64,000 nt of DNA from Cupriavidus sp. U2 (GCF_009663685.2 NZ_RCOG02000027.1:1-64000), one strand, 5' to 3'. Numbered from the stretch's first letter, positions 35,021-44,142 are shown. Numbers and translations are program-made. The notes: generated by a model from the sequence alone, not told the origin.

Positions 35021-36129
35021 GGCGGTTTCAAGTGCGAAGTGCAACACCCCTCAGTTATTGAACAGGAAGCCGGTCCGTGGGATTGGCCAGAACCTGAGCG
35101 AGGACTTGTAGCGGGGAGTGCCAGTTCAGGGTTTTGCGCGGGCGGCCGTTGAGGCTGTCGGCGATGGCGTCAAGTTCCTCCTGCGAGTAGACGGACAGGT
35201 CGGTGCCCTTGGGTAAGTACTGGCGCAGCAGACCATTGGTGTTCTCACAGGTGCCGCGCTGCCAGGGGCTATGCGGGTCGCAGAAGTACACGCGCACGCC
35301 AGTGGCGGCGCTCAGTTCGGCGTGCCGGGCCATCTCTCGACCCTGGTCGTAGGTCAGGGTCTGGCGCAGCGGGGCCACCAGGGCTTGCAGCTTCCCGGTG
35401 AAGCCGGCCAGAGCCGATGCAGCGGTGGCGTCCGGCATCTTGACCAGCAGTACGGCGCGGCTCATACGCTCGACCAGCACACCTACGGCGGATTGGTTGC
35501 CCGCACCCTTGATGAGGTCGCCCTCCCAGTGCCCGGGCATGAGCCGGTCGTTGACCTCGGGCGGGCGCACGTGGATGCTGACCATGTCGGGAATCTGGCC
35601 GCGCCGGTCGGTTCCACGCGAGCGCGGCAGACGTTTGGTTCGGGCCTGTCGCAAGCAGGCGATGAGCTGGCGGCGCAGCTCACCCCGCGGGTATGCGTAG
35701 ATGGCGTTGTAGATGGTCTCGTGGGACACGTTGAGGTCGGGTTGATCAGGAAAGGCCCGCTTGAGCGTAGCGGAGATTTCCTGGGGCGACCACTTCTGAT
35801 CGAGGAAGTGGCGCACCACGCCCCACAGTACGCCATCAGGAGCGAGCTTGGCGACTGGACGGCTGGCCTTGAGGCGTTGCGTACGGCAGGCTTGCGCGCT
35901 CATTGCGCCATAGCCGCCACGGGCGGTGGCATTGCGGCGAAGCTCCCGCATCAGTGTCGAAGGCGCGCGGCCAAGCCTGCGAGCCATGGCTCGCAGGCTG
36001 ACATCTTCGGCCTTCCAAATCTCGATGCGCATGCGTTCTTCAGGTTGTAGTTGTTGGTACTTCGTTCTCGTCATTAATCACACCTTACCGAATGGCAAGG
36101 TGTTGCACTTCAAATTTGAGGCCGCCCCG
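35018..36129. mobile_element. Complete IS30-family insertion sequence, IS1086-like, with 3-bp duplication
   Basis: The element spans 35021-36126 (1106 bp). Its ends are 28-bp imperfect inverted repeats: the left end begins GGCGGTTTCAAG and ends GAAGTGCAACACC, the right end read inward begins GGCGGCCTCAAA and ends with the same 13 bases; 23 of 28 positions match. CCG flanks both sides (35018-35020 and 36127-36129), a 3-bp target duplication as expected for IS30. The length and single transposase agree with my memory of IS1086 of Cupriavidus metallidurans; this was not checked. It lies in non-coding DNA upstream of katG, so no gene seems broken. Confidence 0.9.
35055..36074 (-). CDS. IS30-family transposase
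   Basis: A full 339-residue DDE transposase. The N-terminal helix-turn-helix (LSRAMARRLGRAPSTL-like, here LRAMARRLGRAPSTLMREL) binds the inverted repeats. The catalytic core shows the first Asp in GHWEGDLIKG, the second in TYDQGREMARH, and the Glu in WQRGTCENTNGLLRQYLPKG, all intact, then the IS30-typical LNGRPRKTLNWHSPLQVL end. With complete terminal repeats the element is probably able to move. Translation starts 53 bp inside the right-hand repeat. Confidence 0.95.
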   Translation of the reverse strand: MTRTKYQQLQPEERMRIEIWKAEDVSLRAMARRLGRAPSTLMRELRRNATARGGYGAMSAQACRTQRLKASRPVAKLAPDGVLWGVVRHFLDQKWSPQEISATLKRAFPDQPDLNVSHETIYNAIYAYPRGELRRQLIACLRQARTKRLPRSRGTDRRGQIPDMVSIHVRPPEVNDRLMPGHWEGDLIKGAGNQSAVGVLVERMSRAVLLVKMPDATAASALAGFTGKLQALVAPLRQTLTYDQGREMARHAELSAATGVRVYFCDPHSPWQRGTCENTNGLLRQYLPKGTDLSVYSQEELDAIADSLNGRPRKTLNWHSPLQVLAQVLANPTDRLPVQ

Positions 36130-36453
36130 GAAAGAAATAGAGCCGTCCTGACGGACGGCTCGGATCCCCGCGTACTTCACTGCAACACCGCCGTTCCTTC
36201 ACTGGTGTCTCTGCGGACTGCCATGTGATCCGCTGGAACGGTGCGGCTGCCGGCCCGCGGCGACCCCTCCGGTCGCATATGCGTTCCCAACGTGTTCAGT
36301 CGGGCCGACGAGATGACATTCTCGTCATGAAATATTTCGGAAATAAGAACATGGTGCGGCGCCGCCAGCACAATTCGGGAATGGCCCAGGCAGGCGCAAC
36401 TTCCGCGACCGCCGCCGATCACTAGAATGAATCGACCTCAACGGGGAGCCGAC
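36127..36453. other. Intergenic stretch right of the IS element
   Basis: About 330 bp with no supported gene. It contains a perfect 9-bp stem GAGCCGTCC/GGACGGCTC with a TGAC loop at 36140-36161, not followed by a T-run, so not a typical terminator. A second weak stem GACGAG/CTCGTC lies around 36308-36327. A GGGGAG ribosome site for the next gene is at 36441-36448. Confidence 0.4.
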
Positions 36454-36786
36454 ATGAAACATGATCCAGCCGTCGCAACAGAGACCACGGCAGAGGGGCT
36501 TGCGGCCCTGATCTATCACATTGCACATGGCGCCAGCCAGGGCCAGTTGGACCCCGAGTTCGTGCGCAAGCTGTGCAAGCGCGTGGACAAGGAAATCGAG
36601 GCCATGGAGGACACCGACAAGCTTGCGGCGCCGGACCGCGAGCGCCTGCACCACGCCGTGCAGACGCTGCGTGCGACGGCCGATGCCGAGGAAGGCGCCT
36701 TGCTGACGCGGGCGCTGGACCGGTTGCGTTCGGTCGATGCCCAGGCCGACCGGGCAAACCGCCCCGCCGAGGGCGCCGCGACCTGA
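36454..36786 (+). CDS. Small hypothetical protein, 110 residues
   Basis: An acidic/basic helical protein without signal peptide or membrane segment: AALIYHIAHGASQGQLDPEF, VRKLCKRVDKEIEAMEDTDK and LHHAVQTLRATADAEEGALL form probable long amphipathic helices. The ATG at 36454 follows a GGGGAG ribosome site by 6-8 nt, which makes it preferable to an in-frame ATG nine codons upstream. It stands alone and ends 27 bp before a terminator. No family recognised. Confidence 0.65.
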   Translation: MKHDPAVATETTAEGLAALIYHIAHGASQGQLDPEFVRKLCKRVDKEIEAMEDTDKLAAPDRERLHHAVQTLRATADAEEGALLTRALDRLRSVDAQADRANRPAEGAAT

Positions 36787-36812
36787 AGCGGACGCGGGGA
36801 CCCCCGAAGCAG

Positions 36813-36853
36813 AACGCCCCTCCTCCCGCCAAGCCGGGTGAGGGGCGTTTGTT
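36813..36853 (+). terminator. Terminator after the 110-residue gene
   Basis: A 10-bp perfect stem AACGCCCCTC (36813-36822) and GAGGGGCGTT (36840-36849), with a partly paired loop, followed by TTTGTT. It lies between convergent genes and may also stop porin transcription from the other side. Confidence 0.75.
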
Positions 36854-36902
36854 ATCCGGCAGGCGCGGAGGGAAAGGCCCCGTCTGCCGGCTGTCTCCCT
36901 GC

Positions 36903-37982
36903 TTAGAAGCGGTGACGGATACCGACCACGGCGCCGGTCTGGTTGGCTCCCGGGGTGACCGGAGCGGAGCTGCTCATCGACAGTGCCGACGCATCCTTGT
37001 TCTTCGTGTACGCGACGTTCAGGTAGACGTCGGTACGCTTCGAGAACGAGTAGTCGGCCGACAGCACGAACATCCACGGATCATTGCCGCTGTTGTGCGC
37101 GTCCTGGTAGTAGGCGGCGCCCGTCAACGACAGGGCCGGCGTCACGCGATACAGGCCACCCAGCCAGTACACGTTGTTGCGCGCCGAAGCCGTGGTGGGC
37201 GAAGCGATGCCGTCGTCACGCATCCAGCGGTAACCGGCGAACAGCTTGGCCACGCCAAGGTCGTACGAACCGCCCACGGCCAGGCGCTTGACGGCGCGGT
37301 CGGCGACGTTGGCGGCATTGCCCTGGTACTGATCGTAGGCGGTGCCCACCGAGAACGCGCCGGCGGTATAGGCCAGGCCAGCGCCGAAGTTGCGGCCGAT
37401 GCGATAGTTGCCCGGCACTTCCGTGCTGCCCGACACGGTCGAATCGCGGCCCGTGCTGTAGAAGGCGGTACCCGTCAGGCCACCGAACTTGCCCGTGTAC
37501 TTGATGGCATTGTCGGCGCGGCCGTTGAAGGCCGAGTCGACCGAGTTCAGCGAGTACTTCGGGCCCACGCCCATTGGGTCGTAGGCACCGAACAGGTCAT
37601 ACAGCGCGTTTTGCTGGCGACCCAGGGTGACGGCGCCGAAGTTGCCTTGCATGCCAACGAAAGCCTGGCGGCCGAACAGGCGGCTGCCCTGGCCCGACGT
37701 GCCGGTGTCGATGTCGAAGCCCGATTCCAGGGTGAAGATGGCCTTGAGGCCGCCACCGAGGTCTTCGGCGCCACGCAGGCCCCAGCGCGAGCCGGACATA
37801 TTGCCCGAGCTCACCATCGCCTTGCTGCCCGTGGCGGCCGGTGCGGTGCCCGAGTGGTTGGCGAATTCGATGCCGGCGTCGGCAATGCCGTACAGCGTCA
37901 CGGAGGTGTTGGACTGGGCCGATGCAACGCCGGAGACCGCGCAGGTACCCGCTGCCGCCAGCGCAAATAGTGCTTTCTTCAC
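36903..37982 (-). CDS. Beta-proteobacterial general porin (OmpC-like)
   Basis: Trimeric outer-membrane diffusion channel. The 359-residue precursor starts from GTG at 37982 with a signal peptide (ALFALAAAGTCAVSGVASAQ, cleavage after ASA) and mature start QSNTSVTLYGIADAGIEF, the standard opening of Burkholderia/Ralstonia porins. GSRWGLRGAEDLGGGLKAIF and GRQAFVGMQGNFGAVTLGRQ are the conserved early strands, and the protein ends with GIRHRF, the C-terminal Phe needed by the BAM complex. It is monocistronic, divergent from the class A PBP gene, with 318 bp between them, and convergent with the terminator at 36813-36853. Confidence 0.92.
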   Translation of the reverse strand: MKKALFALAAAGTCAVSGVASAQSNTSVTLYGIADAGIEFANHSGTAPAATGSKAMVSSGNMSGSRWGLRGAEDLGGGLKAIFTLESGFDIDTGTSGQGSRLFGRQAFVGMQGNFGAVTLGRQQNALYDLFGAYDPMGVGPKYSLNSVDSAFNGRADNAIKYTGKFGGLTGTAFYSTGRDSTVSGSTEVPGNYRIGRNFGAGLAYTAGAFSVGTAYDQYQGNAANVADRAVKRLAVGGSYDLGVAKLFAGYRWMRDDGIASPTTASARNNVYWLGGLYRVTPALSLTGAAYYQDAHNSGNDPWMFVLSADYSFSKRTDVYLNVAYTKNKDASALSMSSSAPVTPGANQTGAVVGIRHRF

Positions 37983-38300
37983 TGTGAGTTCTCGTATTTA
38001 TTAAGACATTGAGATGCTTCCCCGTCACTATTTCAGAACGGGGCTACGAGATACGTACTGCCGCTTTCCGAAACGATGACCCGTGGGGGCAGGCGAATTG
38101 TTTCAATGAAATATGAAACCCATGTGTCTGTTGCGACGCGGCAACGGGCGGGGACACCCCACTTTTGTGGGATATTTGGCGGATGGCAGCGAAGAATGCG
38201 GGTTTTCCCCACCCACCTTCAGGTAGGATGCACACTTTTCCGTGAAAGGCATTTGACAGGTCCATGACGGTGCGCACCGGCCCTGCCTCGCCTTGCGTCA
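37983..38300. promoter_or_regulatory. Divergent region between porin and PBP genes
   Basis: A 318-bp stretch with no supported gene; both promoters should lie here. AT-rich patches (for example around 38095-38115) on the porin side are the best places for a promoter, but I could not assign -35/-10 boxes with confidence. An out-of-frame ATG at 38264 in this region does not begin a gene. Confidence 0.35.
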
Positions 38301-40769
38301 ATGCGCCTGGATTCATACAAGACCTATATCGGCCCACGGCTGGCCCAGCTCAGGCAACGCCTGCGCCGGCCCAGCCGACGCACCGTCCTGCTGGCCGTGG
38401 CCGCGCTTCCCGCGCTGTTGCTGCTGTACCTGCTGCTGCTGATTCCGTTTACGCCCGGCATCAGCGACATCCGCAAGGCCAAGTCGGAGCAGCCGGCCCA
38501 GGTGCTGTCGGCCGACGGCAAGGAACTGGCCGTCTACCGCTGGGCCAACCGCGACTGGGTCAAGCTGGCCGACATTTCGCCCAATGTCGTCAACGCGCTG
38601 ATCGCCACCGAGGATCACCGCTTCTACCAGCACTTCGGGCTGGACTGGCGCCGTACCGCATCGGCGGCGCTGCACACGTTCTCGGGCGACCGCCAGGGTG
38701 GCTCGACCATCACCCAGCAGCTGGCGCGCAACCGCTATCCGGACGAGATCGGCCGGGCCCCCACACTGACGCGCAAGCTCAAGGAGGCCATTACGGCGCT
38801 GAAGATCGAGGCGCTGTACTCTAAGGACGAGATCCTGGAAACGTACCTGAACACGGTGCCGTTCCTGTACAACGCGTTCGGCATCGAGATGGCCGCGCGC
38901 ACCTATTTCGACAAGTCCGCCCGCCAGCTCGACGTGCTGGAAGCCGCCACGCTGATCGGCATGCTCAAGGGCAACAGCTACTACAACCCGGTACTGAACC
39001 CGCAGCGGGCACTGGAACGCCGCAATATCGTGCTGGCGCAGATGGTCAAGCGCGGCAAGCTCGACGCCGCCCGCTACGAAGTGCTGGCGAGGCGCCCGCT
39101 GCGCATCGATTTCGAGCGGCAGGTCGAGGAACCCGGCCCGGCCGCCCACTTCGCGCAGCAGCTGCGCAAGTGGCTGATCTCGTGGGCCGACAGCAACGAC
39201 TACAACCTGTATACCGACGGCCTGGTCATCCATACGACGATCGATGCCCGCCTGCAGGCCATGGCCAACCAGGCGCTGGCACGCCAGGCCAACCAGCTGC
39301 AGTCGATTGCCAATGCCGCCTGGGCGCCGCGCGCCGGCTGGGCCGAAAGCCGGGGCCTGGTGCAGCAGTTTGTGCGCGAAACGCCCGAATACCGCGCCGC
39401 CGTGGCCGGCGGCCAGACCGACGCCGATGCGCTGAACCACCTGATGCGCGACAACGCGTTCATGCAGAACCTGCGCCAGAACAAGACCCGCGTGCAGGCC
39501 GGCTTCATGGCGCTGGACCCGGCCACCGGCGAAATCCGCGCCTGGGTGGGCAGCCGCGATTTCACCGTGGACGCGTTCGACCACGTGGCCCAGGCCCGCC
39601 GCCAGCCCGGTTCCACGTTCAAGCCATTCGTCTATGGCGCCGCATTCGCGCGCGGACAGAGCCCCGACGAGACGTTCATCGACCAGCCCGTGGAAATCAA
39701 GCTGGCCGGCGGCGAGATCTGGCGGCCGACCGACGAAACGGCGCCCACCGGCCGCGCGATGAGCCTGCGCGACGGTCTGGTCTATTCCAAGAACACCATC
39801 ACGGCGCAACTGGTGCAGAACCTGGGCCCCGACCGCGTGGCCCGACTGGCCCGCGCCATGGGCGTGCGCGACAGCAAACTGGAGGAAGTGCCATCGCTGG
39901 CACTGGGCACGAGCCCCGTCACGCTCAAGGAGATGGTCAGCGCCTACGGCACGATCGCCAACGGCGGCCAGTACCTCGCGCCGTCGATGATCACCCGCAT
40001 CACGGACCGCGACGGCAAGGAACTGGCCCGCTTCCGGCCCGCGTCGCCCGAGCGCGCGCTATCGGCCACGGCCAACGAAACGCTGCTCGACGTGATGCGC
40101 GACGTGGTCGATCGCGGCACCGGCACGGCCATCCGCACGCGCTACGGCATTCGCGCCGATGTGGCCGGCAAGACCGGCACGACCCAGGACAACGCCGACG
40201 GCTGGTTCATCCTGATGCATCCGCAACTGGTGGCCGGGGCCTGGGTAGGCTTCAACGACAGCCGCGTGACGCTGCGCAGCGACTACTGGGGCCAGGGTGC
40301 GCACAGTGCGCTGCCCATCGTGGGTGACTTCTACCAGCGCGCCCTGCGCGCACGCATCGTGGACGCGCGCGCGCGGTTTGCCGAAGTCGACGAGAAAACC
40401 TGGTATTCGGGGCTGACCGATACGGTACGCGGCTGGTATCAGAAGCTGTTTGCCTCGGACCGCAAGGACGACAGCGCGCCACTGCCGCGCCCGGCACCGC
40501 GCCGGCCGGTCTTGCCGGCCACGGACGCCGACGCCATGCCGCCAGCCTCGGCGCCCGCCACGGCCGCATCCGCGGACAACGGCCTGGCGCTGGACCCCGG
40601 TGAAGTGGTGGAGGCCGTGCCCCCTGGCGGCCATGAGATGGCAGCATCGAGCGAACCGTCGGCAGCGCCGCCGATACCGACCCCGGCACCGACCCCGGCA
40701 CCGACCCCGGCGCCCACCCCGGCACCATCCTCCACGCCTGCGCCAGCCTCGGCGCCCGCGGCGCTCTGA
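38301..40769 (+). CDS. Class A penicillin-binding protein (PBP1A-type)
   Basis: Bifunctional peptidoglycan glycosyltransferase/DD-transpeptidase anchored in the inner membrane. The 822-residue protein has a cytoplasmic head, one membrane helix (LLAVAALPALLLLYLLLLIP, about residues 30-50), the transglycosylase domain with IATEDHRFYQHFGLDWRR and GGSTITQQLARN (GT51), and the transpeptidase domain with STFK (catalytic Ser), the SKN motif in YSKNTITAQLV and the KTGT motif in GKTGTTQDNADG. The last 110 residues are Ala/Pro-rich and end in a PAPT tandem repeat, likely a flexible periplasmic tail. It is divergent from the porin gene and convergent with the EAL gene. Confidence 0.93.
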   Translation: MRLDSYKTYIGPRLAQLRQRLRRPSRRTVLLAVAALPALLLLYLLLLIPFTPGISDIRKAKSEQPAQVLSADGKELAVYRWANRDWVKLADISPNVVNALIATEDHRFYQHFGLDWRRTASAALHTFSGDRQGGSTITQQLARNRYPDEIGRAPTLTRKLKEAITALKIEALYSKDEILETYLNTVPFLYNAFGIEMAARTYFDKSARQLDVLEAATLIGMLKGNSYYNPVLNPQRALERRNIVLAQMVKRGKLDAARYEVLARRPLRIDFERQVEEPGPAAHFAQQLRKWLISWADSNDYNLYTDGLVIHTTIDARLQAMANQALARQANQLQSIANAAWAPRAGWAESRGLVQQFVRETPEYRAAVAGGQTDADALNHLMRDNAFMQNLRQNKTRVQAGFMALDPATGEIRAWVGSRDFTVDAFDHVAQARRQPGSTFKPFVYGAAFARGQSPDETFIDQPVEIKLAGGEIWRPTDETAPTGRAMSLRDGLVYSKNTITAQLVQNLGPDRVARLARAMGVRDSKLEEVPSLALGTSPVTLKEMVSAYGTIANGGQYLAPSMITRITDRDGKELARFRPASPERALSATANETLLDVMRDVVDRGTGTAIRTRYGIRADVAGKTGTTQDNADGWFILMHPQLVAGAWVGFNDSRVTLRSDYWGQGAHSALPIVGDFYQRALRARIVDARARFAEVDEKTWYSGLTDTVRGWYQKLFASDRKDDSAPLPRPAPRRPVLPATDADAMPPASAPATAASADNGLALDPGEVVEAVPPGGHEMAASSEPSAAPPIPTPAPTPAPTPAPTPAPSSTPAPASAPAAL
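40675..40735 (+). repeat. Short tandem repeat encoding a Pro-Ala-Pro-Thr tail
   Basis: About four copies of the 12-bp unit CCGACCCCGGCA, the last one diverged, inside the 3' end of the PBP gene. In frame it encodes PTPAPTPAPTPAPTPAP. Copy number may vary between strains without a frameshift. Confidence 0.8.
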
Positions 40770-40826
40770 CCTGCGCCACGCCCCCGCACGGCAAGCGGAA
40801 GCGCGGAGAAAACCATCCGCACCCTG

Positions 40827-41627
40827 TTACCTGGCGATCCTCAGCCGGCCGCGATGCAGCGCGCGCAGGGCTGCATCGGACAGCGACAGCGGCGGTTCCG
40901 GCGACGGGCGGGCCAGCAGGTAGCCCTGCGCCAGATCGATACCCATGTCGCGGCACACCAGCAGATCGTCCACGCGTTCGAGGCCTTCGGCAATCAGCCG
41001 CGTGCCGGCCGTGCGGGCCAGCTTGCATAGCCCCTGCAGCGCCTCGCGCTGGAACGGCGACGACGCCACGCCGTCAATGATGACGCGCGCGATCTTCACG
41101 TAGTCGGGTTGCAGGGCAATCCACTGCCCCAGGCCGGCGTGTCCGGTGCCGTAGTCGTCCAGCGCGAATTGCGCGCCGCGGCTGCGAATCGAATACACGG
41201 CCTTGGCCAGCGTGTCCAACGGCCCCAGCGGCGCCTGCTCGGTCAGCTCCAGCACAATGCGTTCGGATTGCAGCCCCTGGGCCTGCAGAAAGGTCCGTAC
41301 CTCGTCGCGCGTGTCCTCGATATTGCGCAGGGAATCGGCGCTGTAGTTCAGGAACAGCTTGCCCGGCAGGTCGAATTCCATGAACGCCCGGATCGAGATG
41401 CGCGCCGCCAGCCGTTCGAGTTCCACGTGCTTGCCCTCGCGTGCCGCTTCGGCGAACAGCGCGATCGGGCTCTCCAGCGGCGTGCCCGTCGGGCCGCGGA
41501 TCAGTGCCTCGTATCCAAACACCTCGCCCGTGACGAGCGAGCCGATCGGCTGGAAGACCGGCCGCAGCAGTTGTTGCTCGAGGCAATCGGCAATGGATGG
41601 CGTCAGGGGTCGCGACAAGGCTTGCAC
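40827..41627 (-). CDS. EAL-domain cyclic-di-GMP phosphodiesterase
   Basis: Stand-alone EAL protein of 266 residues that probably cleaves c-di-GMP in the cytosol. The signature EALIRGP, the Asn/Asp region LNYSADSL, VLELTEQ, DDYGTGHAGLGQ (DDFGTG-type metal motif), YVKIARVIIDG (catalytic Lys), LIAEGLE and QGYLLARPSP are all present, so activity looks likely. No GGDEF, PAS or membrane part is visible. The apparent start is GTG at 41627 with a weak ribosome site. It is divergent from the MarR-GNAT gene across 220 bp, so both may share control. Confidence 0.88.
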   Translation of the reverse strand: MQALSRPLTPSIADCLEQQLLRPVFQPIGSLVTGEVFGYEALIRGPTGTPLESPIALFAEAAREGKHVELERLAARISIRAFMEFDLPGKLFLNYSADSLRNIEDTRDEVRTFLQAQGLQSERIVLELTEQAPLGPLDTLAKAVYSIRSRGAQFALDDYGTGHAGLGQWIALQPDYVKIARVIIDGVASSPFQREALQGLCKLARTAGTRLIAEGLERVDDLLVCRDMGIDLAQGYLLARPSPEPPLSLSDAALRALHRGRLRIAR

Positions 41628-41766
41628 TCAAACTGGCTAGGAATCGTGTTGTACGAATCATTTGGTGGGCAGGTGCCACGCCCACTGTTGAGATAACGGC
41701 ACTTCCCGGACCGACTTGAGGCGTTGCACGTACTGCTTTGGGAGGGTGACCGAGCCAAGGAGGCTT

Positions 41767-41811
41767 TTGACAAGGTTGCGCATCGCAACTAATATTGCTT
41801 GCGCATCGCAA
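41767..41811 (+). promoter_or_regulatory. MarR-GNAT promoter with two copies of a 13-bp palindromic operator
   Basis: TTGACA (41767-41772), a 17-bp spacer and TAATAT (41790-41795) make a good sigma-70 promoter about 50 bp before the marR-type start. The spacer is occupied by GTTGCG-CAT-CGCAAC (41775-41789), and a second copy TTGCG-CAT-CGCAA lies at 41799-41811, centre to centre 23 bp. Two copies of a regulator-sized palindrome over the promoter predict autorepression by the downstream MarR domain. Confidence 0.8.
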
Positions 41812-41847
41812 CCAATTCCCTCAATTGACCGCCGGCCGGAGGCCACC

Positions 41848-42819
41848 ATGGACCTGATCGAAGCACCCGCCCAGTCCCGCGACGGGACCATCCTGGAACT
41901 CCGCGATTTCTCGCGCCGGCTGGTGCGCGAACTGGGCTTCATGCGCGCCACGCTGGCCGATAGTGACCTGGCGCCTTCGGCCGTGCACGCGGTGCTGGAG
42001 ATTGGCATGACGCCCGGCATCAGTGCCAAGGACCTGGGCCAGGTCTTGCGGCTGGACAAATCGAACACCAGCCGGCAGGTGGCGCGGCTGGAAGCCGCCG
42101 GGTTCCTGCATCGTCGAATCTCCAGCGAGGATGCGCGTGCCACGGAGCTGTTCCTGACGCCGAAAGGGAAAAAGCTGCGGGAGAAAATTGACCAGTTCGC
42201 GACCGACCAGGTATCCAATGCGTTGCGCCGCATGCTCCCGTCCGACCAGCAGGCGCTGCTGCGGTCCCTGGCGCTCTATGCCGACGCGCTGGCGCAGGAC
42301 AACGCCGCCAGGGCCGCCGCAGGCACGCCCGACAGCCTGCCCATCGTCGAAGGCTACCGGCCCGGGTGCATCGGCGATATCGCGAGCCTGCACGGGCGCT
42401 TCTATGCCGAGCATTGGGGATTTGGCGCGTTCTTCGAAAAGCGGGTGGCCACCGAACTGGCCGAGTTTGCCGCCACGCTGCCGGCACCGGGCAAGGCGCT
42501 GTGGCTGTACCACGACGACGGCCGCACGCTGGCGTCTCTGGCCATCGACGGCGACCCGGCGCTGGGGACGGCCCATCTGCGCTGGTTTATCGTCGACGAC
42601 GCGCTGCGCGGTTCAGGCGTGGGCCGGCAACTGATGGCCAACGCGATGCAGTTCGTGGACGCGCACGCGTTTGACGAGACCTGGCTCTGGACCTTCAAGG
42701 GCCTCGATTCGGCCCGGCATCTCTATGAGTCGTTCGGCTTTGTACTGACCAGCGAGGCGGCCGGCACCCAATGGGGCAGCGAGGTGACCGAGCAACGCTT
42801 CAGCCGTCGCAAGCCTTGA
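41848..42819 (+). CDS. MarR-family regulator fused to a GNAT acetyltransferase
   Basis: Two-domain protein of 323 residues. The N-terminal MarR winged helix (about 10-150) has LEIGMTPGISAKDLGQVLRL, DKSNTSRQVARLEAAGFLHR (recognition helix) and LFLTPKGKKLREKI. The C-terminal GNAT domain (about 165-320) has LRWFIVDDALRGSGVGRQLM, the acetyl-CoA motif, and HLYESFGFVLTSEAAG. The ATG at 41848 follows CGGAGG by 6 nt; longer in-frame readings run through the promoter. The protein probably represses its own gene through the palindromes upstream and acetylates a small molecule that is also its ligand, but neither is shown. Confidence 0.88.
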   Translation: MDLIEAPAQSRDGTILELRDFSRRLVRELGFMRATLADSDLAPSAVHAVLEIGMTPGISAKDLGQVLRLDKSNTSRQVARLEAAGFLHRRISSEDARATELFLTPKGKKLREKIDQFATDQVSNALRRMLPSDQQALLRSLALYADALAQDNAARAAAGTPDSLPIVEGYRPGCIGDIASLHGRFYAEHWGFGAFFEKRVATELAEFAATLPAPGKALWLYHDDGRTLASLAIDGDPALGTAHLRWFIVDDALRGSGVGRQLMANAMQFVDAHAFDETWLWTFKGLDSARHLYESFGFVLTSEAAGTQWGSEVTEQRFSRRKP

Positions 42820-42837
42820 TCGACGTCGCGCCCTGCC

Positions 42838-44142
42838 CTACACCAGCCCGATATCGCTTGGCCGGCTACCCGGAAAGACCTGCGCCAGGCGGCCGTCGTC
42901 CAGCCCGTACAGCCTTCGGAACAGGCCGCCCAGCACCGACCGGTAGTCGTTGAGCACCGGATAGTCGCGGTTCTGGTTCAAGGTTGACGGGGCAATCGCG
43001 ACCTGTTCACCCACCATGCGCCCGCCCCGCACGTTGCCGCCGGCCACCCAGTAGACCGTGCCGTGCCCGTGGTCGGTGCCGCGCGTGCCGTTCTCGCGGA
43101 AGGTGCGGCCGAATTCGGAGATGGCCACCACGGTGGTGTTGCGCCACGCCGGCCCCATTTCCTCCGAGAATCCGGCGATGCCGCGGCCCAGGTTGTCCAG
43201 CAGGTTGGCCAGCTGCCCTTGCGCGCCGCCCTGGTTGACGTGCGTGTCCCAGCCGCCCACGTCGATAAAGCCGAGATTGAATTTATCGCGCATCAGCCCG
43301 GCCATGCGGCGCGCTTCCTGCTCGAAACCGCGTGCCGTCAGCGCACGCCGGTTGGCGGCCTGCATTTCCTGCATGCGCCCGGACATGGTGTCGCCCGCCG
43401 CGCCCGCGCTGGCCGCGCGCATGGCCGCCTCGTGCTTGCGCATCGCCTCGGCCTGTTCGGCCACGGTCTGGCGCAGATCGAAACCTTCCGCAATCAGCGA
43501 CTCGAAGCGCGTGCCCTTGTACATCTGCGCCAGTGTTTGCGTCTGGCGGGCATCGAACGGAGCGCGGCCGGTGCCCTTGAGCGACACATTGGGCACGTTG
43601 GCCGCGCCGGACAGCACCATCGGCAGGCCATCGGTGAAGGCCACCGGCGCCGCCTGCCCGCCCATGGCCTGCGTCAGCCGGTTCAGGAAGCCGCTGCCTT
43701 TGGGTGTGCCTGCGCCATGGCCGTCGCCGGCCAGCCCCGCCTCGATACCGTCCTGCGTTTCGAAGTGACTGCGCGACATGTCGCTGGTGCCCGCGAACGG
43801 CACGAACGCCAACTGCTGGCGCTGCCACACCGGCAACATCGTGGCGCCCAGCGCGGGATGCAGGGCCCAGCCATCGACACCCAGCGACAGCGCGGCGGCC
43901 GGGTCGGGCGCGGCGCCCTGGGCCACCGGCGGCCAGATGGCGATATTGGGTCGCGACGCGTAGTAGAAATCGCTGCCGGACGGCACCAGCACGTTGGCCG
44001 CATCGTAGCCGCCGCGCAGGAATACCAGCAAAAAGCGCGCATCGGCCTGGGCCGGTAGCGCGAACACGCGCGATGTCACGGTCGGCAGCGTCAGCGCAAG
44101 CCCCGCGCCGCCCATCGTCCTGAGCCAGTGGCGTCGATTCAT
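42838..44142 (-). CDS. DUF1501 family secreted protein
   Basis: A 434-residue member of DUF1501 (sulfatase-like/alkaline phosphatase superfamily). It starts MNRRHWLRTMGGAGLALTLP, a twin-arginine-like signal, with mature VTSRVFALPAQADARFL. Family motifs include FLLVFLRGGYDAANVLVPSG, the LNFGFIDVGGWDTHVNQG-like stretch (NLGFIDVGGWDTHVN), TVVAISEFGRTFRENGTRGT and DHGHGTVYWVAGGNV, the last two holding probable metal ligands. It follows the DUF1800 gene with about 30 bp between them; the two are paired in many Gram-negative genomes, and a joint periplasmic role is likely, but the reaction is unknown. Confidence 0.88.
   Translation of the reverse strand: MNRRHWLRTMGGAGLALTLPTVTSRVFALPAQADARFLLVFLRGGYDAANVLVPSGSDFYYASRPNIAIWPPVAQGAAPDPAAALSLGVDGWALHPALGATMLPVWQRQQLAFVPFAGTSDMSRSHFETQDGIEAGLAGDGHGAGTPKGSGFLNRLTQAMGGQAAPVAFTDGLPMVLSGAANVPNVSLKGTGRAPFDARQTQTLAQMYKGTRFESLIAEGFDLRQTVAEQAEAMRKHEAAMRAASAGAAGDTMSGRMQEMQAANRRALTARGFEQEARRMAGLMRDKFNLGFIDVGGWDTHVNQGGAQGQLANLLDNLGRGIAGFSEEMGPAWRNTTVVAISEFGRTFRENGTRGTDHGHGTVYWVAGGNVRGGRMVGEQVAIAPSTLNQNRDYPVLNDYRSVLGGLFRRLYGLDDGRLAQVFPGSRPSDIGLV

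Noticed and set aside
38264..38824. An alternative 186-residue reading starting just before the PBP gene
   Set aside because: It is out of frame with the PBP and lacks a domain; the PBP reading from 38301 has complete family motifs.
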